A stretch of 64,000 nucleotides of DNA, from contig CAZUCC010000018.1 in the NCBI GenBank assembly GCA_964619065.1, positions 1-64,000 of the forward strand, written 5' to 3'. Of the stretch, positions 1 to 9,104 are shown in pieces (positions within the stretch are counted from its first letter, which is position 1; each line of letters begins with the position of its first letter). The notes beneath the pieces are model-generated. The model was not told the DNA's origin. It was given only the letters and a program-made list of their open reading frames with translations, and did no database searches. This stretch comes from JANXUC01 sp964619065. Lineage in GTDB: Bacteria > Acidobacteriota > Terriglobia > Terriglobales > Acidobacteriaceae. Made by a program: the position numbers and the translations under genes.

Positions 1-358
1 GCTCATCGGCGAGCGCGATGGCTGCAAGAATCGAGAGTCGCTCCACCGCCAACACGATGTGCGCCAAGTCTGCAATCGAGCGATGTCCGTATTGGAAATA
101 GAATGTATTAAGAAACTTCTCAGCTTTTTGTGAGCTGATCTCGCGCAGAGACTCCTTCATCGACAATGCCGAGCGCGAGTACTTGGCCATGGCGTAGGCT
201 TGCACTTCGGGCTCGGCTCCGTGGATGGCGAAGACTTCGATAGCCGGTTCAGATTGCGAACCATTCTGCACGTTCTGAGAAACAGTCTTGTCCGCTGTTG
301 GCGAAACGGTGGTGGGCGGAGTGGTCGTTGGCGAAGATGAGGGTGTTGTCGGAGACAT
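1..358 (-). CDS. thyX: FAD-dependent thymidylate synthase ThyX, N-terminal part (cut by window edge)
   Basis: Only the first 119 codons are inside the window; the C-terminal part lies beyond base 1. ThyX makes dTMP from dUMP with methylene-tetrahydrofolate and FAD. Reading backwards from the ATG at 358, the first ~35 residues are a Ser/Thr/Pro-rich low-complexity leader. Then come KYSRSALSMKES (residues 59-70) and YGHRSIADLAH (90-100), which resemble the conserved N-terminal half of ThyX-type proteins. The FAD/dUMP signature that would settle the matter is outside the window. The gene is divergent from the secreted-protein gene at 480. The leader is unusual for a cytosolic enzyme, and a later start is possible. 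Confidence 0.75.
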   Translation of the reverse strand, partial: MSPTTPSSSPTTTPPTTVSPTADKTVSQNVQNGSQSEPAIEVFAIHGAEPEVQAYAMAKYSRSALSMKESLREISSQKAEKFLNTFYFQYGHRSIADLAHIVLAVERLSILAAIALADE

Positions 359-479
359 GGGCGAACTCACATGTTACTGGGCAGATGCAGTGCGGGCAAT
401 GGTTCCGGCAAGCGGATTACCGCCGCTACTTTTTCTTTTCGCCAGCATCGTATATAAAAGTAAAGATCCCTTTTATCCT

Positions 480-1337
480 ATGCGATTCTTCTTAGCTGCT
501 TCAGCGTTTGTTTTGTTGTGCTTGAGTGGAACTGTCCTAGCGCAGGCAACTGCCCCGGCGGTGCTTGTGCCGGAGGTGTTGTCCTCCGACGATATGGTCA
601 TGATGGACACACTGCTCGACTCGGTCTTGCAGGCCGACGGCCCTATACCTCCGCAGCTTCAACCACCCCCAGCTGTCCTGCCGTTGATGTCGTCCGAGCT
701 CGCGCTACAGAGCTACCAGGCGCGTGCGGCCCGGCAGGCCACTGGGATTGCCTCCTACACCGCGACGAGCGTGATTCACGCCGAACTGCCAGAAACCAAG
801 CAGCAAGGCGAATACGAAGTGAAGCGACAGTATTCCGCGCCCAAATCGCTTCTGTTCACCGCGCTGCATTTCACGGGCGATACCTTCGTGAAGGCCAACG
901 TGATTACCCGGCTCCTGCAATCCGAAGTTGACCACGTGCAAAAAGAAGACGGCCCTTCCATGGCGCTTTCCGCGGCGAACTACAAATTCTCTTATAAGGG
1001 CTTACAGGTCGCCGACGGGCGTACGCTGCACGGGTTCCAATTGAAGCCCCGCAAGAGGCGCCTGGGTCTGCTCAAGGGAAATATGTACCTCGATGCCCAT
1101 ACGGGTAGCCTGGTGCGTGTGGAAGGTGTGCCGGCAAAGTCTCCGTCGGTGTTCCTCTCGAAAATCCGGCTAATTCAGGACTTCGCCGATTTTGGTCCGT
1201 TCACATTGCCCGTCCACATTCACTCCGAAGCCAAAGCCAGCATCGTGGGCCGCACGATTGTGGATGTTTACCAGCGTGACTATCAGGTTGTGCCGGGAGA
1301 TGCGCAAACCGCGCGGGTGACCGTTCCTACGGAATAG
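480..1337 (+). CDS. Secreted protein of unknown function, LolA-like pattern in the C-terminal half
   Basis: A 285-residue protein beginning MRFFLAASAFVLLCLSG, with a typical signal peptide and probable cleavage after LAQA. The reading frame is open back to 288, but the upstream part is antisense to thyX and would bury the signal peptide, so the ATG at 480 is preferred. The mature part has a Pro-rich region followed by alternating beta-strand-like segments with a motif of the type YLDAHTGSLVRVEG. That pattern recalls the LolA/outer-membrane lipoprotein-sorting superfamily, but I cannot assign it firmly. A TATATAAA stretch lies about 30 bp upstream of the start and could serve as a -10 box. Confidence 0.7.
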   Translation: MRFFLAASAFVLLCLSGTVLAQATAPAVLVPEVLSSDDMVMMDTLLDSVLQADGPIPPQLQPPPAVLPLMSSELALQSYQARAARQATGIASYTATSVIHAELPETKQQGEYEVKRQYSAPKSLLFTALHFTGDTFVKANVITRLLQSEVDHVQKEDGPSMALSAANYKFSYKGLQVADGRTLHGFQLKPRKRRLGLLKGNMYLDAHTGSLVRVEGVPAKSPSVFLSKIRLIQDFADFGPFTLPVHIHSEAKASIVGRTIVDVYQRDYQVVPGDAQTARVTVPTE

Positions 1338-1380
1338 CGCGACTTGTCTTAAAAGGACCCCGAACTTTTCATATTTGAGA

Positions 1381-1428
1381 AGCGGAGTTTCGCTCCGCTA
1401 GGACAGGCGAGGGCGCCTGCCCCTACAC
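1381..1428 (+). repeat. Twin-hairpin intergenic repeat, copy A
   Basis: The first hairpin is AGCGGAG-tttcg-CTCCGCT (1381-1399). The second is GGACAGGCG-AGGG-CGCCTGCCC (1401-1422, one mismatch). They are followed by CCCCTACAC. The same plan (GGAGC-type hairpin, short spacer, second hairpin, CCCTAC or CCCCTAC) recurs at 45082-45125 and 46485-46532. Confidence 0.7.
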
Positions 1429-1536
1429 AAGCGTGGGTCGTCCCTGCGCAAATCACTTGTGAGATTTTGCGGACCAAATCATATTCTTCCTACCTCACCG
1501 CTATAATTCCCCAATTGCAATTTAAGGAGCCTCGGA

Positions 1537-2280
1537 ATGACTTTCTCTGGCCGGGTGGCGATGGTGACCGGTCGGTCGCAGGGTATTGGACGGTCTTGCG
1601 CCCTTTGCCTGGCAAAGTCGGGAGCAACGGTCGCGGTTGCAGAACGGAATCGCGAAAAGCTCGATGAAGTAGTGAGAGAAACCGCCGCCAGTGGCGGACA
1701 GGCCGCAGCGTTTGCGCTCGATGTTGCCGACGAAGAACAAGTTAAGGCCGTGTGCAAGGCGGTGATCGCGCAATTCGGCAAGATCGACATCCTGGTGAAC
1801 AATGCCGGCATCACGCACGATCAGCTGGTGATGCGCATGAAGCGCGCGGACTGGGATTCGGTGATTCAGACCAATCTGACGTCCGCGTACCTCTGCACGC
1901 AGCAAGTCACTAGCTCCATGCTCAAACAGCGCTGGGGGCGGATCATCAACATCGCCAGCGTCTTTGGACAAATGGGGCAGGCTGGGCAGGCGAACTATGC
2001 GGCATCGAAGGCGGGGTTGATCGGGTTGACGATGGCAATCGCCCGCGAACTGGCTTCGCGAAGTATTACTTGCAATGCGGTTGCTCCGGGTTTCATCGAA
2101 ACAGCCATGACCGAAGTGCTTTCCGGCGAGTTTAAAGAGGGCGCTTTGAAAATGATTCCTCTCGGCCGCACTGGGACCCCGGAAGAAGTCGCGCATGCCG
2201 TGGCGTTCCTCGCGTCGGACGAAGCGGGCTACATCACTGGACATGTGCTCAACGTCAACGGTGGTTTGTTGATGGGGTAA
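1537..2280 (+). CDS. fabG: SDR-family 3-oxoacyl-[ACP] reductase
   Basis: A 247-residue classical short-chain dehydrogenase. The cofactor motif TGRSQGIG is at residues 11-18, NNAG at 88-91, and the catalytic set N113, S141, Y154, K158 (YAASK) is complete. Length and the C-terminal GHVLNVNGG segment match FabG, which uses NADPH to reduce 3-oxoacyl-ACP in fatty-acid elongation. Other SDRs look similar, so the substrate is an inference; no other fatty-acid genes are adjacent. It heads a tight cluster with the GNAT gene (8 bp downstream) and the hydrolase after it. AAGGAG stands just upstream of the ATG. Confidence 0.85.
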   Translation: MTFSGRVAMVTGRSQGIGRSCALCLAKSGATVAVAERNREKLDEVVRETAASGGQAAAFALDVADEEQVKAVCKAVIAQFGKIDILVNNAGITHDQLVMRMKRADWDSVIQTNLTSAYLCTQQVTSSMLKQRWGRIINIASVFGQMGQAGQANYAASKAGLIGLTMAIARELASRSITCNAVAPGFIETAMTEVLSGEFKEGALKMIPLGRTGTPEEVAHAVAFLASDEAGYITGHVLNVNGGLLMG

Positions 2281-2288
2281 GGCTGACT

Positions 2289-2768
2289 ATGCTGAACGCC
2301 TCGTTGAATATTTCCCAAGCACATTCTTCTGCCCAAATCGAGCAAGCGCGGGAGCTTTTCCTCGAATACGCGCAGTCGCTTGGATTCAGCCTCTGCTTCC
2401 AGAATTTCGACAAGGAATTGGCGGGCTTACCCGGGGATTACGTTCCTCCCGATGGACGGCTCCTGCTTGTTGAGCACAGAGGTCAGCTTGCAGGTTGTGG
2501 CGCGCTGCACCGTCTCGATGCCACGGCATGCGAAATGAAGCGACTCTACGTGCGTCCAAAATTTCGCGGCTTGAGCTTAGGCCGCACTCTGGCCGAATAC
2601 ATCATCACCGAGGCTCGTAGCATCGGATATCAACACATCCGTCTGGATACTGTTGCCGGTACAATGGACGACGCGATTGCCCTCTACCGGCGGCTTGGCT
2701 TTCGCAAGATTGCGCCCTATCGGGAGAATCCCATGGCCGGTGCGTTGTATATGGAGATGAATCTATGA
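2289..2768 (+). CDS. GNAT-family N-acetyltransferase
   Basis: A 159-residue protein with the GNAT fold. The acetyl-CoA pyrophosphate-binding motif A reads RGLSLG at residues 93-98, preceded by the strand MKRLYVRP and followed by the ALYRRLGFRK segment (131-140) typical of the C-terminal half. The acceptor substrate cannot be told from sequence. It lies 8 bp after fabG and its stop overlaps the start of the hydrolase gene by 4 bp (ATGA), so the three genes are probably translated from one message. Confidence 0.85.
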   Translation: MLNASLNISQAHSSAQIEQARELFLEYAQSLGFSLCFQNFDKELAGLPGDYVPPDGRLLLVEHRGQLAGCGALHRLDATACEMKRLYVRPKFRGLSLGRTLAEYIITEARSIGYQHIRLDTVAGTMDDAIALYRRLGFRKIAPYRENPMAGALYMEMNL

Positions 2769-3541
2769 AGAACTCAATCTGCACGAAGAGTGTTTTCCTT
2801 TCTCTCATTTTTTTTGTTGCCATCTCCTCTTTCTCTGCCACGAGTTTCGCGGCCACGGGCAAACCCGTTTCCTACAAGAGCGGGGATGAGACTGTCCAAG
2901 GCGTTCTCTATGCGCCAGAGGGCAAAGGCCCCTTTCCAGCCATTGTGGTCATCCACGAATGGTGGGGGCTGAACGACTGGGTAAAGGAACAGGCCTCCAA
3001 GCTCGCGGACGAAGGCTACGTCACACTGGCGGTAGATCTCTATCACGGCAAAGTGGCCACCTCATCCGACATGGCGCATGAACTCATGCGTGGACTCCCG
3101 GAAGACCGCGCTGGTCGCGACTTGCGCTCCGCTGTTGGCTTCCTGCGGGCGCAGAGCAACGTGAAGAAAGACCGGGTGGGCTCCATCGGGTGGTGTATGG
3201 GTGGCGGGTATTCGCTGCAAACCGCTCTCGAAGTTCCAGACCTCGCCGCAACCGTGATCAACTACGGCCACCTCGCGACCGAACCGCAGAACTTAAAGAA
3301 GATCAACGCTCCTATCCTAGGACTCTTTGGCGGAAAGGATCAGGGCATCACGCCGGAGGATGTGGGCAAGTTCGAAGTAGCGATGAAGAAACTTGGAAAG
3401 AAGATTGATATCAAGATTTACCCTGACGCCGGACATGCCTTCGAGAACTCGAACAACAAAGCTGGCTACCGGGCAGATGACGCAGCCGACGCCTGGAAGC
3501 GCACGTTGAATTTCCTCGCGGCGAACTTGAAGTCGCAGTAA
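2765..3541 (+). CDS. Dienelactone hydrolase family protein, exported
   Basis: A 258-residue alpha/beta hydrolase with a hydrophobic signal segment (residues ~8-30, ending SFAA). The dienelactone-hydrolase triad is visible: C144 in GWCMGGG, D192 in GGKD and H224 in DAGHAF, with E65 in IHEWWG as the residue that buffers the nucleophile in this family. These enzymes open lactones or cleave esters. Export to the periplasm suggests a scavenging role, but the substrate is unknown. The start overlaps the GNAT stop by 4 bp. Confidence 0.88.
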   Translation: MKNSICTKSVFLSLIFFVAISSFSATSFAATGKPVSYKSGDETVQGVLYAPEGKGPFPAIVVIHEWWGLNDWVKEQASKLADEGYVTLAVDLYHGKVATSSDMAHELMRGLPEDRAGRDLRSAVGFLRAQSNVKKDRVGSIGWCMGGGYSLQTALEVPDLAATVINYGHLATEPQNLKKINAPILGLFGGKDQGITPEDVGKFEVAMKKLGKKIDIKIYPDAGHAFENSNNKAGYRADDAADAWKRTLNFLAANLKSQ

Positions 3542-3701
3542 GCTGCGTTACATGGGGTGGCGGCATCACCGGCAAACAAGTACGCCCCTCGGCATCAGCT
3601 TCCTTTATTTGCTCGATCAACCATTTTTACTTGCCAGATGATGCCGAACTGATTACTATGCGTGTCTGTTTGGATTGTAAGATTTACTTCCTCCTGCTCT
3701 T

Positions 3702-4049
3702 ATGAATATTGGCCAAACGATTAAGGATTTCCGCCTGGGAAAAGGAATGTCCCAGGGTGACATTGAGAAGCGTACAGGCTTGCTGCGGTGCTACCTCTCG
3801 CGGGTGGAAAACGGACACACTGTTCCCTCGCTCGATACGCTGGCCAAGATCGCTGGCTCCATGGATTTGCCGCTTTCCCAGTTCTTCATGGAAAATGGCC
3901 GCGACCACGGCTCCAAAAACCTACCCCAACTCAGCGAGGACGAACTGCGTTTCCTGACGCAGATGCGGCGCTACACGGCGCAGTTGAATGACAGTGATCG
4001 GAAGCTGGTTCTCGCGATGGTTAAGAAAATGGCAGGCTCCTCGCGGTAG
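3702..4049 (+). CDS. XRE-family helix-turn-helix regulator
   Basis: A 115-residue protein whose first ~60 residues are a Cro/C1-type HTH: IGQTIKDFRLGKGMSQGDIE, then the recognition helix CYLSRVENG and DTLAKIAGSM. The C-terminal 50 residues are polar and helical with no recognisable sensor domain. It stands alone, with 160 bp before and 370 bp after without a gene, so its target is not evident. Confidence 0.85.
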   Translation: MNIGQTIKDFRLGKGMSQGDIEKRTGLLRCYLSRVENGHTVPSLDTLAKIAGSMDLPLSQFFMENGRDHGSKNLPQLSEDELRFLTQMRRYTAQLNDSDRKLVLAMVKKMAGSSR

Positions 4050-4419
4050 AGCGGCTCTCTAAGGCTCTACCCCCTGGGGTTTGTCGAATAGCCTCTTCTC
4101 CTACTGAAGATTCAACCTATTTGAGAGTGCATAGATTTTCCTAAGTGCCTTTTGTGAAAGGGCCTGTTCCTCCTCTCTAGATGGAACCTAAATGGTCTAT
4201 TTTGAAAAGCATGGCTTGAGCATGCCGCAAGGTGGCAGGGAAGAAACAAGCGAGCTTCACCCCTGAGTACACGACCTTAGCACAGGGTAACTTCCCCAAA
4301 GTAATGGCCCATCCGTGCTCATCCCCTCAAGGTATTCCCGTGTTACTTTGCTCATAACCAGGCACTTGCGTCGTGCGACGTTCCTCGCCCGGCTGCGGTA
4401 GGTAAAGCGAGGCAGATCG
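4050..4419. other. 370-bp gap without a recognisable gene
   Basis: No convincing coding frame, tRNA, terminator or riboswitch consensus was found here. An in-frame TAG about 20 bp before the next gene limits how far that gene can extend upstream. Confidence 0.5.
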
Positions 4420-5274
4420 GTGACCACGGATGAGGAATTAGCCCTACTCGAGCAACAGCTTCGACGGCTGAAAATCGAGTACGAGATGTACTTTAATAAT
4501 CCCACCAAACGGCCGCCCACCGATGTCGAGTGGAAGGTACTCTCCATTCTGCGTAAGTTCTCCGATGGCGGACGAATGGGGTTCGCCCAGCGTTTTCGCT
4601 ACAACTCCCTGGCACAGCAGTATGCGGTGCAGAGCGACCTGTGGCGAAAGAAGTCCCGCATTCGCGAAGAGGGCTACCGCCGTCCGCAGGATGCGCTGCT
4701 CTCCGTGCAGGGCGTCCGCATCTTTGAAGACAAGTCCGAATCAGCTTCCGCGCATGAGGCTACAGGTCACGAAATTACTCCACTCGAAATCGGAGAAGAG
4801 GAAACTGGCACGCTCGAAGCCGCCGCTGAGGCCGCTGCCGCCACCCCGGGGGCTGCGAATTTGAGTACGCCCAGTACGCCAGCGGCTCCGTGGCCCGTGG
4901 CCGCTAAGCCCGCTGCTGCGAAACCAGCGCCGAAACCTGCCGCGCCTACTCAACCCGTCGCCAAGGCGGCAGCGAAAACCACAACCGTTGCAACCGCTGC
5001 TGCAAAGGCAACGAAGCAGCCTTACAGCGCGCAGCTCACGGACGTGGAAAAAGACCGCAAGCGCGTAGAGTCCCTCTACAAGGCGCTGGTCGAGGCGAAG
5101 AAGAACGCTGGAGAAAAACTGGGCGACGCCTCGAATTTTGATTCTTTTTCGTCGTTCGTCAAGAAAAAGACGGATCAAATCCGCAAACAGTACGCCTGCG
5201 AAACTGTGGAATATTCAGTCGAGCTCGAGGCCGGCAAGGTCCGCCTTAAGGCCAAAGCAGGGTCCAAAGCGTAG
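4420..5274 (+). CDS. MXAN_5187-like protein with Ala/Pro-rich linker
   Basis: A 284-residue protein started by GTG; an in-frame TAG closes the frame just upstream. Residues 1-95 are charged and helical, with IEYEMYFNNPTKRPPT and FRYNSLAQQY. Residues ~125-200 are an Ala/Pro/Lys linker. Residues ~205-284 (TDVEKDRKRVESLYKALVEA to the C-terminus) form a compact domain. Both ends resemble the family annotated as MXAN_5187 in myxobacteria, whose function I do not know. No signal peptide or membrane segment. The gene is alone between two long gaps. Confidence 0.7.
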   Translation: MTTDEELALLEQQLRRLKIEYEMYFNNPTKRPPTDVEWKVLSILRKFSDGGRMGFAQRFRYNSLAQQYAVQSDLWRKKSRIREEGYRRPQDALLSVQGVRIFEDKSESASAHEATGHEITPLEIGEEETGTLEAAAEAAAATPGAANLSTPSTPAAPWPVAAKPAAAKPAPKPAAPTQPVAKAAAKTTTVATAAAKATKQPYSAQLTDVEKDRKRVESLYKALVEAKKNAGEKLGDASNFDSFSSFVKKKTDQIRKQYACETVEYSVELEAGKVRLKAKAGSKA

Positions 5275-5511
5275 AACCCGCATACAAATTCCTGTACGAG
5301 CAGTCCCACTCCCACAGCAAATGCGCACAGAGAGCCTGTTCTAAAGCAGGCTAGCGTCGCAACGCAAAAGATATTAAGTTTACATTCTGGAACATGAGAC
5401 TCAACTGCATTCGACCGAAGCGGGAACACGTGATAAAGTGCTGTGTGGATTGTGCCCAGTTTCGGTCTCGCCCTTTCCTTGTCATCCCAATTTTTGGAGA
5501 TCAAAATCAGC

Positions 5512-7428
5512 GTGTCCCATCGCAAGCTTTGCCCAATCGCACTCCTTCTTGTTGTTTCCTCTGCTAGCCTTGTGGCTCAAAACAAGACGGATGCCCTGGA
5601 CTATGACATCAAGGAACACTACACGAAATACGAATATTTGATTCCGATGCGCGATGGTGTCCGTCTGTTTACCGCCGTCTACCTCCCCAAGGATGTTTCT
5701 CATTCCCATCCGTTTCTGATCAACCGGACGCCCTATAGCGTAGCTCCCTACGGAGTCGATCATTATCCGAAGTACCTGGGGCCATCGGAGGATTTTCGCA
5801 AAGCGGGATACATTTTTGTTAACCAGGATGTGCGAGGGCGCTGGCAATCCGAAGGCACGTTCGTCGAGATGCGCCCGCACATCGACAACAAAAAATCCAA
5901 GCAAGATGTGGACGACGCCAGCGATCTGTACGACACCATTGACTGGCTGTTGAAGAATATTCCCAGCAACAATGGGAACGCGGGCATCTGGGGAATCTCG
6001 TATCCCGGATTTTATACTTCCGCAAGCATGATCGATTCTCACCCCGCTCTGAAGGCCGCCTCCCCACAAGCTCCCATGACCGACCTCTTTAAGGGCGACG
6101 ACGCCTACCATGGCGGCGCTTTCATGATGGACGCGAATTTCGATTTCTACGAATTCTTCCGGCCGCAGCATACTCCTCAATTGCCCCGTAAGAACGAGGA
6201 GGAATTTGACTACGGCACCAAAGATGGATACGAGTTTTTTCTCAAGATGGGCCCCTTGGCGCAATCGGTGCAGTATTTCACCGGCCACGACCAGCTCTGG
6301 AACGACCAGTACCGGCACGACACTTACGACGACTACTGGAAAGTGCGAGACCTGGCGCCGCACCTGAAGAACATCCACTGTGCCGTACTCACGGTGGGAG
6401 GGTGGTTTGATGCGGAAGATTTGCAGGGTCCTTTTTCCACGTACCGAGCGGTGGAAAAGAACAATCCCGGTATCTTCAACGGCCTAGTGGTCGGGCCCTG
6501 GGTACACGGAGGCTGGGCAGGGCTGGCGGGGAATCATTTAGGCCACGTGAATTTTGCCTCGAACACGGGCGACTATTACCGGCAGCAGATTCTCTTCCCA
6601 TTTTTTGAGCAATATCTTAAAGGCGCAGGAGACGCCAAACTGCCGGAAGCTTATGTTTTCGAGACCGGAACCAATGTGTGGCGGCAATATTCCGTTTGGC
6701 CTCCGAAGGAGGCAGAAGCGAAGACACTGTATTTCCGGGAGAATGGGGCCCTTTCGTTCGATCCTCCAACGGTCACCGCCGCCTTCGACGAATATGTAAG
6801 TGATCCCAGCAAGCCGGTTCCCTACGTCGCCTACCCGTCTCTTGATGTGCCGCAGGAATATATGGTTTCGGACCAGCGGTTTGCCGCTTCCCGAACGGAT
6901 GTCCTGGTGTATCAAACGCCGTCTCTAACGGACGACGTGACTCTGGCAGGGCCAGTCTCTCCAAATTTGTTTGTTTCCACCAGTGGGACCGACTCGGATT
7001 GGGTAGTGAAGTTGGTAGATGTGTATCCACCCGACTATCCAGAACCTCCTGTGCCGGACGCCGACAAGCCACGCACGGATGTGGCGCCACCCGTATTCAC
7101 CATGGCGGGATATCAGCAGCTGATCCGAGGCGAGCCCTTTCGCGGTAAATTCCGCAAGAGCTTCGAAAAACCAGAGCCCTTCACGCCGGGGAAAGTCGAA
7201 GCTGTGGATTTCACGATGCCCGATGTGAATCACACGTTCCGCCGTGGCCACCGCATCATGGTGCAGGTGCAAAGTTCATGGTTCCCGCTGGTGGATCGCA
7301 ATCCGCAGTCTTTTGTCAGTATTCCTACTGCGAAAGCTTCAGATTTTGTGAAGGCTACCGAGCGTGTCTATCATTCGAAAGGACAGGCTTCGGGTGTAGG
7401 CGTACTCGTGCTTGGGCACGGAAACTAG
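5512..7428 (+). CDS. CocE/NonD-family alpha/beta hydrolase (X-Pro dipeptidyl-peptidase-like), exported
   Basis: This family cleaves acyl or X-Pro bonds. From the GTG at 5512 the protein has 638 residues with a signal peptide (PIALLLVVSSASLVAQ). An upstream in-frame GTG at 5443 would hide that signal, and GGAGA lies 11 bp before 5512, so the later start is preferred. The nucleophile serine sits in GIWGISYPGF (S163), the N-terminal strand reads IPMRDGVRLFTAVY, and the C-terminal jelly-roll domain typical of the family is present with DVNHTFRRGHRIMVQVQSS near the end. The substrate is unknown. A 14-bp gap to the next gene suggests co-transcription. Confidence 0.85.
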   Translation: MSHRKLCPIALLLVVSSASLVAQNKTDALDYDIKEHYTKYEYLIPMRDGVRLFTAVYLPKDVSHSHPFLINRTPYSVAPYGVDHYPKYLGPSEDFRKAGYIFVNQDVRGRWQSEGTFVEMRPHIDNKKSKQDVDDASDLYDTIDWLLKNIPSNNGNAGIWGISYPGFYTSASMIDSHPALKAASPQAPMTDLFKGDDAYHGGAFMMDANFDFYEFFRPQHTPQLPRKNEEEFDYGTKDGYEFFLKMGPLAQSVQYFTGHDQLWNDQYRHDTYDDYWKVRDLAPHLKNIHCAVLTVGGWFDAEDLQGPFSTYRAVEKNNPGIFNGLVVGPWVHGGWAGLAGNHLGHVNFASNTGDYYRQQILFPFFEQYLKGAGDAKLPEAYVFETGTNVWRQYSVWPPKEAEAKTLYFRENGALSFDPPTVTAAFDEYVSDPSKPVPYVAYPSLDVPQEYMVSDQRFAASRTDVLVYQTPSLTDDVTLAGPVSPNLFVSTSGTDSDWVVKLVDVYPPDYPEPPVPDADKPRTDVAPPVFTMAGYQQLIRGEPFRGKFRKSFEKPEPFTPGKVEAVDFTMPDVNHTFRRGHRIMVQVQSSWFPLVDRNPQSFVSIPTAKASDFVKATERVYHSKGQASGVGVLVLGHGN

Positions 7429-7442
7429 CGGGGGATTGAGAA

Positions 7443-8369
7443 GTGACAGACCAAGGAAAGTGGCCGCGGGTTGCAGTTGTTGGGGCGGGAGCTGTCGGCG
7501 GATACTTCGGTGGATTGATGGCGCGTGCCGGTGCGCCCGTCGTCATGATCGGACGGAAAGCCTTCGTCGAGGCAGTCCAAGCCAAAGGCCTCTTCCTCGA
7601 TACATCGCAGTTCCAAGAGACAGTCCGCGTCGAAACCTCGACGGAACTGAGCGCAGCCAAGGGCGCGGACATTGTATTCTTCTGCGTAAAAACCACGGAC
7701 ACTGCAGCCACTGCCCGCGAACTCGCCCTACTGCTCACGCCGGCGGCCACCGTCGTAAGCCTCCAGAACGGAGTCGACAATGCAGAACAAATCTGGGCGG
7801 CTTCGAATATCGATGCCGTGCCGGCCGTGGTCTATGTTGCCGCTGAGGTGCGGGAGCCGGGACACGTCAAGCATTTCGGGCGTGGCGACTTGGTCATCGG
7901 CCCAGAAACGGAAAAGACAAAGCTCCTCGCAGCGCAACTAGTGCGCGGCGGCGTGCCCTGCCGCATCTCCAACAATATCGAAGGCGAACTGTGGGTCAAG
8001 CTGATCGTGAACTGCGCCTTAAACCCAGTCTCGGCGCTGGGCCAAGCGCGTTACGGCCGGATCGCAGAAAGTACCGATGCCGTAAAGTTGATGGAGATGG
8101 TCGTCGACGAAATGCTTGCGGTGGCTCGCGCCGCCCGTATCGTTCTTCCGGGCATGGAAGATCGTGCCGCCGCCTTGGCCATTGTCGTCAAGATCGCCAC
8201 GCAAATGGCCGGCCAGCTTTCTTCTACCGGGCATGATATGAACCGTGGTAAGCGCACCGAAATTGACTCCCTCAATGGCTATGTCGCCCGACGAGGTGCT
8301 GCGCTGGATGTTCCCACACCCGTAAATCACGCGCTATCCACTCTCGTGAAGCTGGCTGAGAGCCGGTAA
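7443..8369 (+). CDS. panE: Ketopantoate reductase PanE/ApbA family protein
   Basis: A 308-residue NADPH-dependent reductase, started by GTG. The Rossmann motif GAGAVGGYFGG is at residues ~14-24 and the family lysine segment ELWVKLIVNCALNP is at ~181-194. PanE reduces 2-dehydropantoate to pantoate in coenzyme A synthesis. Many members of this family act on other 2-keto acids, and no panB/C/D is nearby, so the exact substrate is open. It follows the CocE-type hydrolase by 14 bp. Confidence 0.75.
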   Translation: MTDQGKWPRVAVVGAGAVGGYFGGLMARAGAPVVMIGRKAFVEAVQAKGLFLDTSQFQETVRVETSTELSAAKGADIVFFCVKTTDTAATARELALLLTPAATVVSLQNGVDNAEQIWAASNIDAVPAVVYVAAEVREPGHVKHFGRGDLVIGPETEKTKLLAAQLVRGGVPCRISNNIEGELWVKLIVNCALNPVSALGQARYGRIAESTDAVKLMEMVVDEMLAVARAARIVLPGMEDRAAALAIVVKIATQMAGQLSSTGHDMNRGKRTEIDSLNGYVARRGAALDVPTPVNHALSTLVKLAESR

Positions 8370-8581
8370 TCTTGTCCGTCCGGCAGGGCGCTACCCACCT
8401 CATCCGCCCCTGTTCGTTTCCGGCGATCCCACCCAAAACCGGGACTGGCAACCCCGCCTAACCCCATTCTGCCGCTGTGTTTACTGATGAACGAGACAAA
8501 TCTGTTACGAGGAAATGACAAGCCAGTGACAAAAGAAAGGCTCTCTCTTCTTAACATATTTGTAAGTTAGGGTTGTTTCTG

Positions 8582-8612
8582 GCGGGGATGCTTCGGAGGA
8601 GGCATACCCCGC
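8582..8612 (+). other. Hairpin in the leader of the lipoprotein gene
   Basis: GCGGGGATGC (8582-8591) pairs with GCAT-a-CCCCGC (8602-8612) with one bulged A. It sits 42 bp before the ATG at 8654, so it would be in the 5' leader. It could stabilise the mRNA or be a chance stem; no riboswitch class matches. Confidence 0.4.
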
Positions 8613-8653
8613 ATTCACAACTCGAGAACAATTTACCGTCTTGGAGGTATGTG

Positions 8654-9001
8654 ATGAAAACAGTTTTCATTTTGTTGCTCATGATGTGTGTTGTTGGGTG
8701 CGGCAATTACCACACCCCTATGACGGCCCAGATCTCTACACTCGCTCCCGCAACTGGAACTGCGGGAGGGCCTCAATTCATGTTGACCGTAAATGGGAGC
8801 GGGTTTGCTTCCAACTCCGTCGTGTATTTCAGTACCGTTGCTGAAACCACAACGTTCACGTCCGCAAAACAGCTTGTGGCAACCATTCCCGCCAGCGAGA
8901 TCGCGGCAGTGGGCATGAAGCCCGTTTATGTGTTTATCCCCGCAGGCGGCGCCTACGGTTCCAGCCAAACTTCGAATACCGTGAACTTCCCGGTGAACTA
9001 G
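8654..9001 (+). CDS. Small IPT/TIG-domain lipoprotein
   Basis: A 115-residue protein beginning MKTVFILLLMMCVVGCGNYH, with a clear lipobox (VVGC). GGAGG at 8643-8647 fixes the ATG at 8654; the frame is open back to 8573 but that part is leader. Residues ~30-115 look like one immunoglobulin-like IPT/TIG fold (STLAPATGTAGGPQFMLTVN, then GSGFASNSVVYF). Such domains are common in acidobacterial surface proteins and have no enzymatic role. Confidence 0.8.
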   Translation: MKTVFILLLMMCVVGCGNYHTPMTAQISTLAPATGTAGGPQFMLTVNGSGFASNSVVYFSTVAETTTFTSAKQLVATIPASEIAAVGMKPVYVFIPAGGAYGSSQTSNTVNFPVN

Positions 9002-9104
9002 AACCGGGAAACTTCGATCTACTCTCGCAGGGTTCCGCCGCTCGCCTTTTCAAAGAGACGGTCATGCAATATCCTGTGTGCCGATCGCCACAGGAGTGGA
9101 AGAC

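Noticed and set aside
288..479. Upstream extension of the secreted protein at 480
   Set aside because: The region is antisense to thyX and would bury the signal peptide.
4050..4419. Riboswitch or tRNA in the long gap
   Set aside because: No tRNA T-loop and no match to the c-di-GMP, cobalamin or other riboswitch cores that I can recognise by eye.
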